This document shows, in pieces, positions 25,419-35,300 of a DNA stretch of 64,000 nt (positions within the stretch are counted from its first letter, which is position 1; each line of letters starts with the position of its first letter). A program made the position numbers and the translations under genes. Source of the stretch: Nitrospira sp. (GTDB taxonomy: Bacteria > Nitrospirota > Nitrospiria > Nitrospirales > Nitrospiraceae). Below the pieces are notes generated by a model, which made no database searches, was not told the origin of the DNA, and worked only from the letters and a program-made list of their open reading frames with translations. The DNA is taken from the NCBI GenBank assembly GCA_037045225.1, contig JBAOHZ010000009.1, positions 992,001 to 1,056,000 of the forward strand, in the 5' to 3' direction.

Positions 25419-27716
25419 TTACAATTCCACCAATGCGAAGTCCACATCACTATGCTGGCCAGCTTGGTCAGAAGATGATTTCAGATAGGATAGTGCCTCC
25501 CTCCATGCGCTCAAGACACCCCTAGCTTTGTCATCAATGTGGTCTCCTAAACAATGATTAATTCGCTCATCTAGCTGTTCCAGAGATATAAACTCCTTTG
25601 CAAATTGGACATCAGTCCGAAGAAACCGCCCCTCTGTTGATGTAACCAGATGTGACATAACCCGCAAGAACTTCACTAGCCCGCCTGGCTCCTTAATTAG
25701 ATCTAAAACCCATTGTCTAACCCTCGACTCGGGTCCTCCCATACCATCCCAGTATCGAAGCATGTGACCTAGATTTCTGTTCGAATTTAGCGTTCCTGCT
25801 TGAGCCACCAGTTCAATTTTCTTGACACATTCTTCTTGGGATTGTCTCAAACATACATCAAAATCTGGCCAACCACTCATGGAAGAAGCATGAAATAGCT
25901 GAGTATGAGTGAGTAGCGGAACATACACTCCCGAAGATCTACGAAGGCTTGTTATGTGAATCTGCTGTCTCCTTGACGCATCCAACTCGCGCGCCAAAAT
26001 CGCACTCACAACTTGAGCGATTCGTTCCTCAGGAATTCCACCATGAAGAGCTGTCTTGATCTGGGGAATCATGTCACCTACATCATACAAAGCGGTGACA
26101 ACCTCTTCAGCCTGATCCATATCGAACCTATCGGCGTTAGCCTCTAGCCGCTCAAAAAGAATATCGTAGAGGCCTCGCTGAACGACCGATAGAATTTCCA
26201 GGACAAATCTCGTCCTATTTGTGCTTAGCGAAATAAGTTCGTGAAGCTCAGATTCTGGAAGATCGCGCTGAGAGATAGATAGCAAAAAGTAGCGATCAAA
26301 ATATCCACCATGACAAATCCTTAACGACTGTATGAGGGACGATTCCCTCGCCCCACTAAAGCGGACATCTTTTTTATCGAAAGGTACGCGAGGGAAGAGC
26401 CCAACAAGAATCTCGCGCACATAGCCTCTATTTTCAGCACTTGCACTAGCCTGCAATCGATCCAGCAATGACTCCTGCTTGGCATCTTTATTCAGAGTCT
26501 GATCGAGCAGATACCCTGAATGGTCTCCGGTTTCGACCAAACGGTGCTTCATCAAGAAGATGGCTTGATAGACCTTCGGCTCAAACAACGCAAGAACCTG
26601 GAGCGCGGTTAAATCGACTACATTAACCTCTTGAGCTGAAGCTCCGCTAAAATGCGACAGTTGGAAGGCAAGCACCGAAGCAAACCGACGAACATCTCGA
26701 ATAGTCCGGAAAAACCCTCGTGCGCCTAAAGTATAGATCGATCTCCAACGATCAATCTCTGAGATAAAACTATCCAGAAAACCATGCACCCTCATCGCCT
26801 TTTCGATTTCATCTCCCAATAGCTCATCGAGCTGAAGTCTCTCCAATTTAGGAATTTCAAATCCAACCTGCACGATTTTCTCGATGTAATCCTTCCCGCC
26901 CAATTGCTTAAGACTCTCTTCAGCGTGATCCAAGCTTAGGAGTAACAAATAAATAAGATTAGGAAAATCTGCATTCCCCTTCAGGAGTTGGAATACTAAT
27001 TTCAGTTCATCGCTCGACAATCGATCAACATCATCCAGCACAACCAGGATGGGCCTTTGCAGCATTGCGAGCATGCCGGCAAGCTCACCTTTCATTTCCG
27101 GAATAGTTAACGCATGCGATTTTGCTTCGCCCTGAAACGACTCTGATATTGACTCGAATAGATTTGAAAAATATCCAAGAACGATCATCAGAAGCAGTAC
27201 ACCTGCTGCCATAGTCTCAAGAAACAAGTACCAGTGGAAGAAGGCTCCAACTAAATTCAAAACCCCGATCACGCCCAGTATCGTAAGTATAATCCCTTTG
27301 ACCCCGATGAGGGCAAATCGGCCGGTGCGAAGGTATCGGCCATATGCATGAAATTTGGCAGCCAACTGACTTGCGTTCGCAGAAGTATCCACCCTTCCCA
27401 ATTGGGTCCCGATTTCCGTGAAGAACGCTTCGGTAATCTGGCTTTGGCTAGCCAACTGCCAAGGATTGAATTCAAGGATTGAAGGGCAGGTTGAAGGAGA
27501 TGACTTCAAGCTGTCTAAGACAAGATTCTTTACTGAAGACTTCCCGCTTCCCCATGGCCCATAGAGAGCTATTACCAGACTATCTTTCCCTTTCCAGGAT
27601 TTTATTGCCCTGGCTAATGACTCTGCAAAATTTGCTCTTCCAAGCAGATCTTCACTCTTGGAATTTATTGGCCGGTCTGGAGAGAAAGAGCTCGAGCAAT
27701 GATCCTGTCCCATCAT
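25419..27716 (-). CDS. KAP-family P-loop NTPase with two membrane segments
   Basis: The 765-residue protein carries Walker A GPWGSGKSS (residues 53-61), two membrane helices inserted at about 133-183 (GVKGIILTILGVIGVLNLVG and AAGVLLLMIVLGYF), and Walker B RPILVVLDDVDRLSS. That order is the signature of KAP NTPases, a group that includes the phage-exclusion protein PifA. After the NTPase core comes a long helical C-terminal region of about 400 residues with no domain I recognise. Codon use is clearly AT-richer than in surrounding genes, suggesting horizontal transfer. A role in phage defence is plausible but inferred only from the family and the location. Confidence 0.88.
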   Translation of the reverse strand: MMGQDHCSSSFSPDRPINSKSEDLLGRANFAESLARAIKSWKGKDSLVIALYGPWGSGKSSVKNLVLDSLKSSPSTCPSILEFNPWQLASQSQITEAFFTEIGTQLGRVDTSANASQLAAKFHAYGRYLRTGRFALIGVKGIILTILGVIGVLNLVGAFFHWYLFLETMAAGVLLLMIVLGYFSNLFESISESFQGEAKSHALTIPEMKGELAGMLAMLQRPILVVLDDVDRLSSDELKLVFQLLKGNADFPNLIYLLLLSLDHAEESLKQLGGKDYIEKIVQVGFEIPKLERLQLDELLGDEIEKAMRVHGFLDSFISEIDRWRSIYTLGARGFFRTIRDVRRFASVLAFQLSHFSGASAQEVNVVDLTALQVLALFEPKVYQAIFLMKHRLVETGDHSGYLLDQTLNKDAKQESLLDRLQASASAENRGYVREILVGLFPRVPFDKKDVRFSGARESSLIQSLRICHGGYFDRYFLLSISQRDLPESELHELISLSTNRTRFVLEILSVVQRGLYDILFERLEANADRFDMDQAEEVVTALYDVGDMIPQIKTALHGGIPEERIAQVVSAILARELDASRRQQIHITSLRRSSGVYVPLLTHTQLFHASSMSGWPDFDVCLRQSQEECVKKIELVAQAGTLNSNRNLGHMLRYWDGMGGPESRVRQWVLDLIKEPGGLVKFLRVMSHLVTSTEGRFLRTDVQFAKEFISLEQLDERINHCLGDHIDDKARGVLSAWREALSYLKSSSDQAGQHSDVDFALVEL

Positions 27717-28304
27717 GAATTCCTATCAAAACTGAAATGCTTATGTTTTCTACAGAGAGGTTGTCACAGGCTACGTTCCACCATCTTTTTGTGTCAATAC
27801 GTCTGAACCAGACCCTCAGACTGACCTTAGAGAATGGGCGGGAATCAACAAGACTGAGCTGAATAGAGAAGCTTGGACTGACTGAGATGCTGCGGTCATT
27901 GACCGCAGGCGAAGGAATTCCAGTGCAGGGCAAATGGTGCCAGGAACCAATAAACACTTCAAGCAGAGATCCCGGGTACATACTTTTATCGGAAGATCGC
28001 TCTCCACAACGGCTCCGCGGAGCGTAGGGCACACAAAATCGGCTCCTACTGGAAGCATAGTAGGCTGAATGAGGCAAGAAACGGAATCGACCGTTTTTTC
28101 ACCCTCACATCACCGTCCCCAACTCCCTTCCAATCGGATGACTGCTTGGCTAAGTGCATCTTCTCCGGCCACCCAGCGTAGTGTGGCGTGTTTCGCCGGA
28201 TCTTCGCACGGCGGGAAATAGCACTGCGTTCGCCCCGCTTTCCGGATAGCCGGATAAACGTTAGAAGCGAGTCCGCTGTGAATCTCTTCAGGCGTGCCCC
28301 TCGC
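27717..28304. other. Upstream region of the KAP gene; no supported gene
   Basis: No frame here is convincing. A 19-base palindrome lies at 27890-27908 (CTGCGGTCA, T, then its complement). A minus-strand frame at 28110-28250 reads like protein (YFPPCEDPAKHATLRW, then GEDALSQAVIRLEGSW) but lacks a start of its own and may be the tail of a lost gene. Confidence 0.4.
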
Positions 28305-28396
28305 CCTTCGGCAATCACCCAAACGATTAGGGAGGCGCCGCGCTTCGTGTCACCGCCGGCAAAGACGCCGGCGAGGTTGGTCATGCTATTCTCATC
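28305..28396 (-). pseudogene. Displaced fragment of the gltD 3' region
   Basis: The minus strand encodes MTNLAGVFAGGDTKRGASLI then VWVIAEGR, matching MTNLDGVFAGGDTKRGASLI and VWAIAEGR of the full gltD at 30860-32293. The DNA match (about 80 percent by eye) runs over about 92 bases, equivalent to 30927-31019 of gltD, then stops on both sides. Most differences are third-base or conservative, suggesting an older duplication. Confidence 0.85.
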
Positions 28397-28512
28397 TATG
28401 CAGGCCCAAAAGACTCCCGATACATGTTCTCGCCCTCGCGGGGATTACGCTGACATACCGTTACCAGGCCACTACGACGACTGCAGGGAGAAAACCTCCG
28501 CAGAACATCACC

Positions 28513-29154
28513 TCACAACACTTCTTTCCCATTGACGTTCTCACCCTGAAGGCATTTTTTCATCATGTCGCGCGCGGCAAGACCTGAGTGCCACTCGAGC
28601 TCAAAAATATTGCTGCCTTGATACTCGATCCGGAAATTCAATGCATCTTCCATCCCAGCCAGCGCTGCCTCAATGGTTGGAACCGGAAACTGAATTTCAT
28701 CGGCGAACGCTCCCACGGTGCGGTTCAGGGCCGTAACCGTTGCGGACGGGTCATTCCCCTGAGTCAAGGTGACTTTTACTTTCTGAATATCCTTGGGATT
28801 ATCGGGCCGCGGGAAGGGCGGTTTCGGCTCCACGGCCACAAACCCCAGCATGGCCCCCCGATAGTCACCACCGGGTCCCGTGATGCTGATCATTCTCCCC
28901 ATTTGCCAATACACTGCCATGCAAAACTCGCCTGGCTTTGCGCCGCTTTTGGCCTGAAAAAATTGCCAATACCCCTTTTTCATTTTCTCGGCCCGTGGAT
29001 TATTCAGGACCCGATCTTTGGATTGTTCGATGGCCTCACTCGCATTGATCTCTTTTTTGGCAGTTGACACCAAATCTTCCAACGGATCATAGGACCCGGC
29101 TTCCACCACGGTCGCGGCCGCCAGCAACGAGACGAACAGCGCAAGCTTCCTCAT
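28513..29154 (-). CDS. Exported protein of unknown function
   Basis: The 213-residue product has a signal peptide (MRKLALFVSLLAAATVVEAG). The mature part has a helical stretch (STAKKEINASEAIEQSKDRV) and a mixed domain with EFCMAVYWQMGRMISITGPG, RGAMLGFVAVEPKPPFPRP and KVKVTLTQGNDPSATVTALN. Two Cys residues could form a disulfide. I recognise no family. The ATG overlaps the stop of the upstream gene by 4 bases and has AGAGGG before it, so the two genes form an operon. Confidence 0.75.
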   Translation of the reverse strand: MRKLALFVSLLAAATVVEAGSYDPLEDLVSTAKKEINASEAIEQSKDRVLNNPRAEKMKKGYWQFFQAKSGAKPGEFCMAVYWQMGRMISITGPGGDYRGAMLGFVAVEPKPPFPRPDNPKDIQKVKVTLTQGNDPSATVTALNRTVGAFADEIQFPVPTIEAALAGMEDALNFRIEYQGSNIFELEWHSGLAARDMMKKCLQGENVNGKEVL

Positions 29155-30338
29155 TTCATCCCTCTCTCTTTCACTCTTCTCTCATTGGGAACATCTAACA
29201 GGCCATCGCAGGCGAACCGCACTTGGCCAAGCTGAGTGGAACTGGTCCAAATCCTGACATCGGCCACGCGAAAGACGTTCTTCTCATCGGCGTGCAAGAC
29301 ATACTGGACATTGCAATGTTCATACACTCCCTCCTCCCAGACTGCGTACTTGTTGCCGACCACTACCCGATTGTCGAACTCTTGGCCGTAGCTGAGAAAG
29401 TGGAGATCGCCTGCGTATGACACCACCGGAGCCCCCATTTTTGTCGCGACGTCACTCTCAGTTTTCCCCTCCCACACCGATAGCATAAGGCCCTCATTGC
29501 GAGAGAGTTTTCTTCCGCCTCGGATATCTGCGGCGATTTCACGGAACGTAAATTCGGCATCCAGCTGTTTGATATTGGCTTCAAGTTGCGGCTTGATCCC
29601 TGCAGCCACTTGGTCAAATTGCTTCTTCAGCTGCGCCATCTTGGCTTGATACGCTTCTTGTTCTTGTTTTGTCGGACGACGGGACCATTTGCCGGTGGGG
29701 TCCGGACGCTTGGCCCCACTCCACAAGACCTCCCATGCAAAGGCCATATGGTCAGATGAGGTCCCTTGTCCCACCAATTGCAAATCTTTCGGAAGACCGA
29801 TGGTCGCAATTTCATTCTTGAAGATGTCCATATCATTGTTGCGCTTCGCAGCCTTAATGATCGCCGTTCGCATCACGTCTTCGTTGCACGCAATTTTGTG
29901 AAGTTTCAGCAACACGGGCGATGACGACGTGCGCCAATCGCCGGCAGGCAGATCCTCGCTTTTGATATCCTCGCGCCGGAGCTTCCAACTGCCTTCTCCC
30001 ACTCTCACCTTCACCGGCGCATCGAAGGCCGGCTGCTTGGGGATGGTTTTCCCGTCGTACGCATGTTTGACGACACATTCAAATTGCAGCCGCAACTCGC
30101 TAAACTCCGGCTTGTCCGCACTTTCATAGACAATGGTCGTATCCAGCTGCTTCACGGTCATGGGACCAAGAATTTTATCCATTGGCGTCCGGTCCAGCAC
30201 AACGCCAAAATCGGCGAAGTAGGCCTCCCGGCTGCCTTCCTCGCCCTGAATATGGACCAACGCCGATTGCGCAAAAACCTGCGGGACAGACACACAGCTC
30301 CCCAAAAGCAAACCGATCAGAACATGTCTATATTGCAT
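29151..30338 (-). CDS. Exported protein of unknown function, first gene of a two-gene operon
   Basis: The 395-residue product has a signal peptide ending near QVFAQ. The mature protein begins with a beta-rich region (ALVHIQGEEGSREAYFADFG), has a central helical segment (EQEAYQAKMAQLKKQFDQVA) and a C-terminal domain resembling small SmpA/OmlA-like folds (LMLSVWEGKTESDVATKMGA, then VRIWTSSTQLGQVRFACDG). That last comparison is only an impression. No known function. It is coupled to the exported protein downstream. Confidence 0.72.
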   Translation of the reverse strand: MQYRHVLIGLLLGSCVSVPQVFAQSALVHIQGEEGSREAYFADFGVVLDRTPMDKILGPMTVKQLDTTIVYESADKPEFSELRLQFECVVKHAYDGKTIPKQPAFDAPVKVRVGEGSWKLRREDIKSEDLPAGDWRTSSSPVLLKLHKIACNEDVMRTAIIKAAKRNNDMDIFKNEIATIGLPKDLQLVGQGTSSDHMAFAWEVLWSGAKRPDPTGKWSRRPTKQEQEAYQAKMAQLKKQFDQVAAGIKPQLEANIKQLDAEFTFREIAADIRGGRKLSRNEGLMLSVWEGKTESDVATKMGAPVVSYAGDLHFLSYGQEFDNRVVVGNKYAVWEEGVYEHCNVQYVLHADEKNVFRVADVRIWTSSTQLGQVRFACDGLLDVPNERRVKERGMK

Positions 30339-30859
30339 CTTCCATCACCCTTCGTGGTTGGGGAACTCTCCAGGACACTCCACCCGCGTGCAAACCTGTG
30401 GCGAATGGCAATGAGGGGTCAACGGCTGCCTACGATGCGCACAGGTGGCGCACACTCGGTCGAATTCACTCTGCCCCCGCTATACGTAGTGATGCGTGAG
30501 ACTCGATGGAGGAATCTCCCGGGATGAACATGTTCACGAACGTGCCACGTTCCGCCGAAGAGGTCTTCCCCCGAACTCTACCATCAGACCCAAAATGACG
30601 GCCAGGAGATTTCTAAAATGGAACGTTGTGTGAGGAAGGTGCGCCACTCCCCAGGCCGCTCAACAATCCGAGTCAGCGGGAAGGCAGCGAGGTCGCGATG
30701 CGACGAAAAGAGAGTGCCACGCTCGTAGACGACGACAAGACGCCGGCCGACAGTGCCTGGAGCGTACGACTTCTGAATGTCGAGGGCATGAGCGGATCGA
30801 GAGAAGCTTTGGTGAAAGGCGCGTCTCGGCGCGCGGGGAGCGAGTTACAAACGACTTTT
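30339..30859. other. About 520 bases with no supported gene
   Basis: This lies between the two-gene exported operon and the gltD stop. Short frames exist on both strands, but none has a ribosome site plus protein-like composition. Promoter elements for the exported operon should be at its left end. Confidence 0.4.
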
Positions 30860-32293
30860 TCAGCGGCCCGTTTTCGCAGACTTATTGGCTTGCAGATATT
30901 GGTTCACCCCTGCCGCCATCTTACGTCCTTCGGCGATGGCCCAGACGATGAGGGAGGCGCCGCGCTTGGTATCGCCGCCGGCAAAAACGCCGTCGAGATT
31001 GGTCATGAAATTGTCATCGACCTTCACACAACCACGTGCATCGTAGCTGACGCCGAGGCTGTCGAGGACACCGTTTCTGACCGGGCCCGTGAACCCCATG
31101 GCGAGCAAGACGAGGTCCGCATCCAATTCAAAGTCCGTGTTCGGCATCGGCACGAACTTGCCGCCTTCGAACTTGACCCGATTGGCATGCAGTTTAGTGA
31201 CGTGGCCGTTGTGACCGGTAAACTTGGTGGTGGAGACGCTCCACTGGCGATTGCACCCTTCTTCATGCGCATGCGAGGTGCGAAGCTGCATGGGCCAGAG
31301 CGGCCAGGGAGTCGAACTCGCGCGCGAAGGGGGTGGCTCCGGCAACACTTCGAACTGATGCACGTCGCTGCAGCCCTGACGATGCGCGGTCCCCACACAA
31401 TCGGATCCGGTATCGCCACCGCCGATAATGATCACCCGTTTGCCCTTGGCGGTAATCGGTTCTTCGGACACGGAAATGCCCGCCGTCCGCTTGTTCTGTT
31501 GGGTCAGGTATTCCATGGCAAAATGGATCCCCTTCAGGTCCCGACCGGGAACAGGCAAGTCACGCGCCATTTCGGCGCCCATGGTCAAGCCGACCGCGTC
31601 GAACTGCCGACGCAACTGCTCGCCGGTGATATCTTGCCCCACCGTGACGCCGGTCTTGAACTCGACCCCTTCGGCCTTCATCTGCTCCAGCCGCCGGTCG
31701 ATCACCCACTTTTCCATTTTGAAATCGGGAATCCCGTAGCGCAGCAACCCGCCGATACGATCAGACTTTTCGAACACCGTCACACTGTGTCCCGCCCGCG
31801 CCAGCTGTTGCGCCGCCGCCAGACCGGCCGGCCCAGAGCCGATGATCGCCACGGTCTTGCCTGTTTTCCTGACCGGCATGGCCGGTTCGACCAGACCTTC
31901 GTTGAAGCCACGGTCGATGATATTCCATTCCAGCACACGGATCGACACGGGATCGCTGTTGATCCCCAGCACGCAGGCCCCTTCGCAGGGCGCGGGACAG
32001 AGCCGACCGGTGAACTCTGGAAAATTATTCGTGGTGTGTAAGGCTTTGAGCGCATCTTTCCAGCGCCCGCGGTAGACGAGATCGTTCCACTCCGGAATCA
32101 GGTTCACGACCGGACAACCGGTATTGCCCTGGCAAAACGGCACACCGCAATCCATGCAACGGGCGCCCTGGACCTTGAGCTTGTCCTCGGCGATCGGCTC
32201 ATACATTTCCTTCCAATCGAGCACACGCAACTCGACCGGTTTCCGCTTCGGTCCCTCACGCGCGTATTTCAGGAAGCCCTTTGGATCACCCAT
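30860..32293 (-). CDS. gltD: Glutamate synthase, NADPH-dependent small subunit
   Basis: GltD oxidises NADPH and feeds electrons to GltB for glutamate formation. The 477-residue protein has the N-terminal Fe-S cysteines (ARCMDCGVPFCQGNTGCPVV and CPAPCEGACVLG), the FAD-binding GSGPAGLAAAQQLARAGHSV, the NADP site IIGGGDTGSDCVGTAHRQG and the C-terminal FAD contact DGVFAGGDTKRGASLIVWAI. It lies 85 bases downstream of gltB on the same strand. A fragment of its 3' end is found at 28305-28396. Confidence 0.97.
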   Translation of the reverse strand: MGDPKGFLKYAREGPKRKPVELRVLDWKEMYEPIAEDKLKVQGARCMDCGVPFCQGNTGCPVVNLIPEWNDLVYRGRWKDALKALHTTNNFPEFTGRLCPAPCEGACVLGINSDPVSIRVLEWNIIDRGFNEGLVEPAMPVRKTGKTVAIIGSGPAGLAAAQQLARAGHSVTVFEKSDRIGGLLRYGIPDFKMEKWVIDRRLEQMKAEGVEFKTGVTVGQDITGEQLRRQFDAVGLTMGAEMARDLPVPGRDLKGIHFAMEYLTQQNKRTAGISVSEEPITAKGKRVIIIGGGDTGSDCVGTAHRQGCSDVHQFEVLPEPPPSRASSTPWPLWPMQLRTSHAHEEGCNRQWSVSTTKFTGHNGHVTKLHANRVKFEGGKFVPMPNTDFELDADLVLLAMGFTGPVRNGVLDSLGVSYDARGCVKVDDNFMTNLDGVFAGGDTKRGASLIVWAIAEGRKMAAGVNQYLQANKSAKTGR

Positions 32294-32360
32294 TGCTTAC
32301 TCGTCTCTTGCTTGTATTCGTCTCTCGTAGCTCGCCACGGACCATCCGGTCTCGCGCTTC

Positions 32361-32376
32361 ACGAGATACGCTTCAC
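32361..32376. repeat. Short dispersed repeat, copy 1 (16 bases)
   Basis: ACGAGATACGCTTCAC lies between gltB and gltD. The identical 16 bases occur at 41202-41217, also next to a gene end, and both copies are followed by further CTTCAC-like bases. The meaning is unknown. Confidence 0.6.
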
Positions 32377-32378
32377 GG

Positions 32379-35300
32379 TTACTTAACTATTTTGGCCGCT
32401 GCCGATTTCCGTTCGGCCAGCACACGCTTGTAGTCGATCGGCATCACCTTCACAAACTTCGGCAGCATCGCGTCCCAGCCATCCAGGATACGCTTGGCAT
32501 TCCGACTGCCCGTGTACATGAAGTGGGAGGTGATCATCTCGTGCAGCAACTTCTTGTCGTCATCGCTCGTGACCTGTTCCAATTCCACCATACCCAGGTT
32601 ACAGCGCGACTGGAATTTATCCAGCTCATTCAGCACAAACGCGACGCCACCGGACATCCCCGCAGCGAAATTCCTGCCCGTCCGCCCCAGCACCGCCACG
32701 ACCCCGCCGGTCATGTATTCGCACCCATGATCGCCGGTCCCTTCGACGACCGCCCGCACGCCGCTGTTTCGTACCGCAAAGCGTTCCCCGGCCATGCCGT
32801 AGAAATAGGCTTCGCCCTGCGTACCACCGTACAGCGAGGTATTGCCGACGAGAATCGTTTCTTCCGGTGTGTAAATGGCGTTCTTCGGCGGGAAGACGAT
32901 GATCTTGCCGCCGGACAGACCCTTGCCGATATAGTCGTTCGACTCGCCTTCAAGGATCAGCGTGATCCCGCGCGAGAGAAACGCGCCGAACGATTGGCCG
33001 GCTGTCCCGTTAAACTTGATCGTGATCGTATCGGAAGGCAGGCCTTCCAACCCGTACTTCTTCGCGATCTGGCTGGAGAGCATCGTGCCGACCGTGCGAT
33101 TCAAATTCCTGATCGGCAGGTCAAGTGTGATCTTTTCGCCGCGATCGATCGCTGGCCGACACTGCTCAATGAGCGTCCGGTCCAGAATCTCCGCAATCCC
33201 ATGATCCTGCTTCTGCACGCAGTAGCGAGAAACCTCCGGGCCGACTTCCGGCATCTTGAGCAACGGCGTCAGATCCAGGCCCTTGGCTTTCCAATGGTCA
33301 ACGGCCTTGTGAATCTTGAGCTTATCGACACGACCGACCATCTCGTTGATGGTCCGGAATCCCAGCTTGGCCATGATCTGTCGCAACTCTTCCGCAATGA
33401 AGAAGAAGAAATTGACGACATGTTCCGGCTGGCCCGTGAACTTTTTGCGCAACACCGGATCCTGCGTGGCAATGCCGACAGGACAGGTATTGAGATGGCA
33501 CTTCCGCATCATGATGCAGCCTTCGATGATGAGCGGGGCCGTTGCAAACCCATATTCTTCTGCGCCCAGCAGCGCAGCAATGGCCACATCGCGCCCGGTC
33601 TTCATCTGGCCGTCGGTTTCGACACGGATCCGGCCGCGCAGGTCGTTGAGGACCAGCGTCTGATGCGTTTCCGCCAATCCCAACTCCCAGGGCACACCGG
33701 CATACTTGATGGACGAGAGCGGAGAGGCTCCGGTCCCTCCCGAATCGCCGCTGATCAACACCTTGTCCGCATGAGCCTTCGCCACACCGGCGGCCACTGT
33801 GCCGACGCCCACTTCGGAGACCAGCTTGACCGAGACGGCCGCATCCGAATTCGCATTCTTCAAGTCGAAGATCAACTGCGCCAGGTCTTCGATCGAATAA
33901 ATGTCATGATGCGGCGGCGGAGAAATGAGCTGCACGCCCGGTGTTGAATACCGCAACCGTGCAATGTTCTCATCCACTTTGTGACCGGGGAGTTGCCCGC
34001 CTTCACCCGGCTTGGCCCCCTGCGCCATCTTGATTTGAAGCTCCTTGGCATTCACGAGGTAGTGGCTCGTGACTCCGAACCGTGCCGAGGCCACCTGCTT
34101 GATATAGCTGTTTCTCGAATCGCCGTTCGGGAGCGGCGCAAACCGTTCCGGATCTTCACCGCCCTCTCCGGTATTGCTCTTTGCCCCCAGGCGATTCATC
34201 GCAATCGCCAGCGTCTCATGGGCTTCTTTGCTGATCGATCCAAAGGACATCGCACCAGTCGTGAACCGCTTCACGATTTCCTTGGCCGGCTCCACTTCGT
34301 CGAGCGAAATCGCCTCGGGCAGATACTTGAACTCCAACAAACCCCGCAGGTTCGACCGGTGCCTGCTCTCGTCGTTCACCAGCTGTGAAAACTCGGCAAA
34401 CGTCTTGGGATCGTTGTTTCTGGTCGCATGCTGAAGTTTGTAGATGGTATCCGGGTTCCAGTTGTGATGTTCACCTTGAATCCGGTAGTGAATCTCGCCG
34501 CCGAAATCTAACTGCCGAATGGGAACCGGTTCATAGGCCACACGATGGCGGCGCAACGACTCTTCGCCGATTTCCTGGATACTGATGCCTTCGATCCGCG
34601 ACGGCGTCCCGGTGAAATAGCGGTCGATTAATTCGCGATTGAGCCCGATCGCTTCAAAGATTTGGGCGCCACAGTAAGACTGCACCGTGGAGATGCCCAT
34701 CTTCGAGAAGATCTTGAGCAAACCTTTGTTAATGGCTTTGATGAACTTGCCTTCCGCGGTCGGCGCGTCCAGGCCCTCGGGGAAATAGCCGTCTCGCTCC
34801 AGGTCCACCAACGACTCGAACACCAGATAGGGATTGACCGTTCCGGCGCCGAAACCGATCAGGCAGGCGAAGTGATGGACGTCGCGCGGCTCACCGGTTT
34901 CCACCGTCAGGCCCACTTCAGTCCTCGTGCATTCCCGCACCAGGTGATGGTGCACCGCCGCGACGCCGAGCAGACTCGGAATCGGGGCGTAGTCCGCATT
35001 CACCCCGCGGTCGCTGAGAATGAGGAACTTGTATCCTTCGCGAATCGCCTGCGAAGCCTGGCGGCAGAGATCGTCCACCGCGGCCCCCAACCCTTCCGGA
35101 CCTTCGGCGACGCGGAACAGCATCTTTAATGTTTTACTTTTGAAATGCGGATCGGCGATCTCCCGAATCTTGTGCAGATCGGCATTCGTCAGGATCGGCT
35201 GCTTTACCCGGATGCGCCGGGCAGATTCCGGATGCTCATCCATCAGGTTAGGCTTCGGGCCGATGCTGGTCGTGAGTGACATCACGAGCTCTTCGCGGAT

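Noticed and set aside
27652..28077. 141-codon minus-strand frame upstream of the KAP gene
   Set aside because: It overlaps the KAP start, has no ribosome site or domain, and its sequence looks random.
30626..32041. 471-codon plus-strand open frame opposite gltD
   Set aside because: Antisense to gltD, with no recognisable domain; typical GC-rich shadow frame.
32523..33947. 474-codon plus-strand open frame opposite gltB
   Set aside because: Antisense to the conserved FMN and Fe-S region of GltB; its composition is that of a complement frame.
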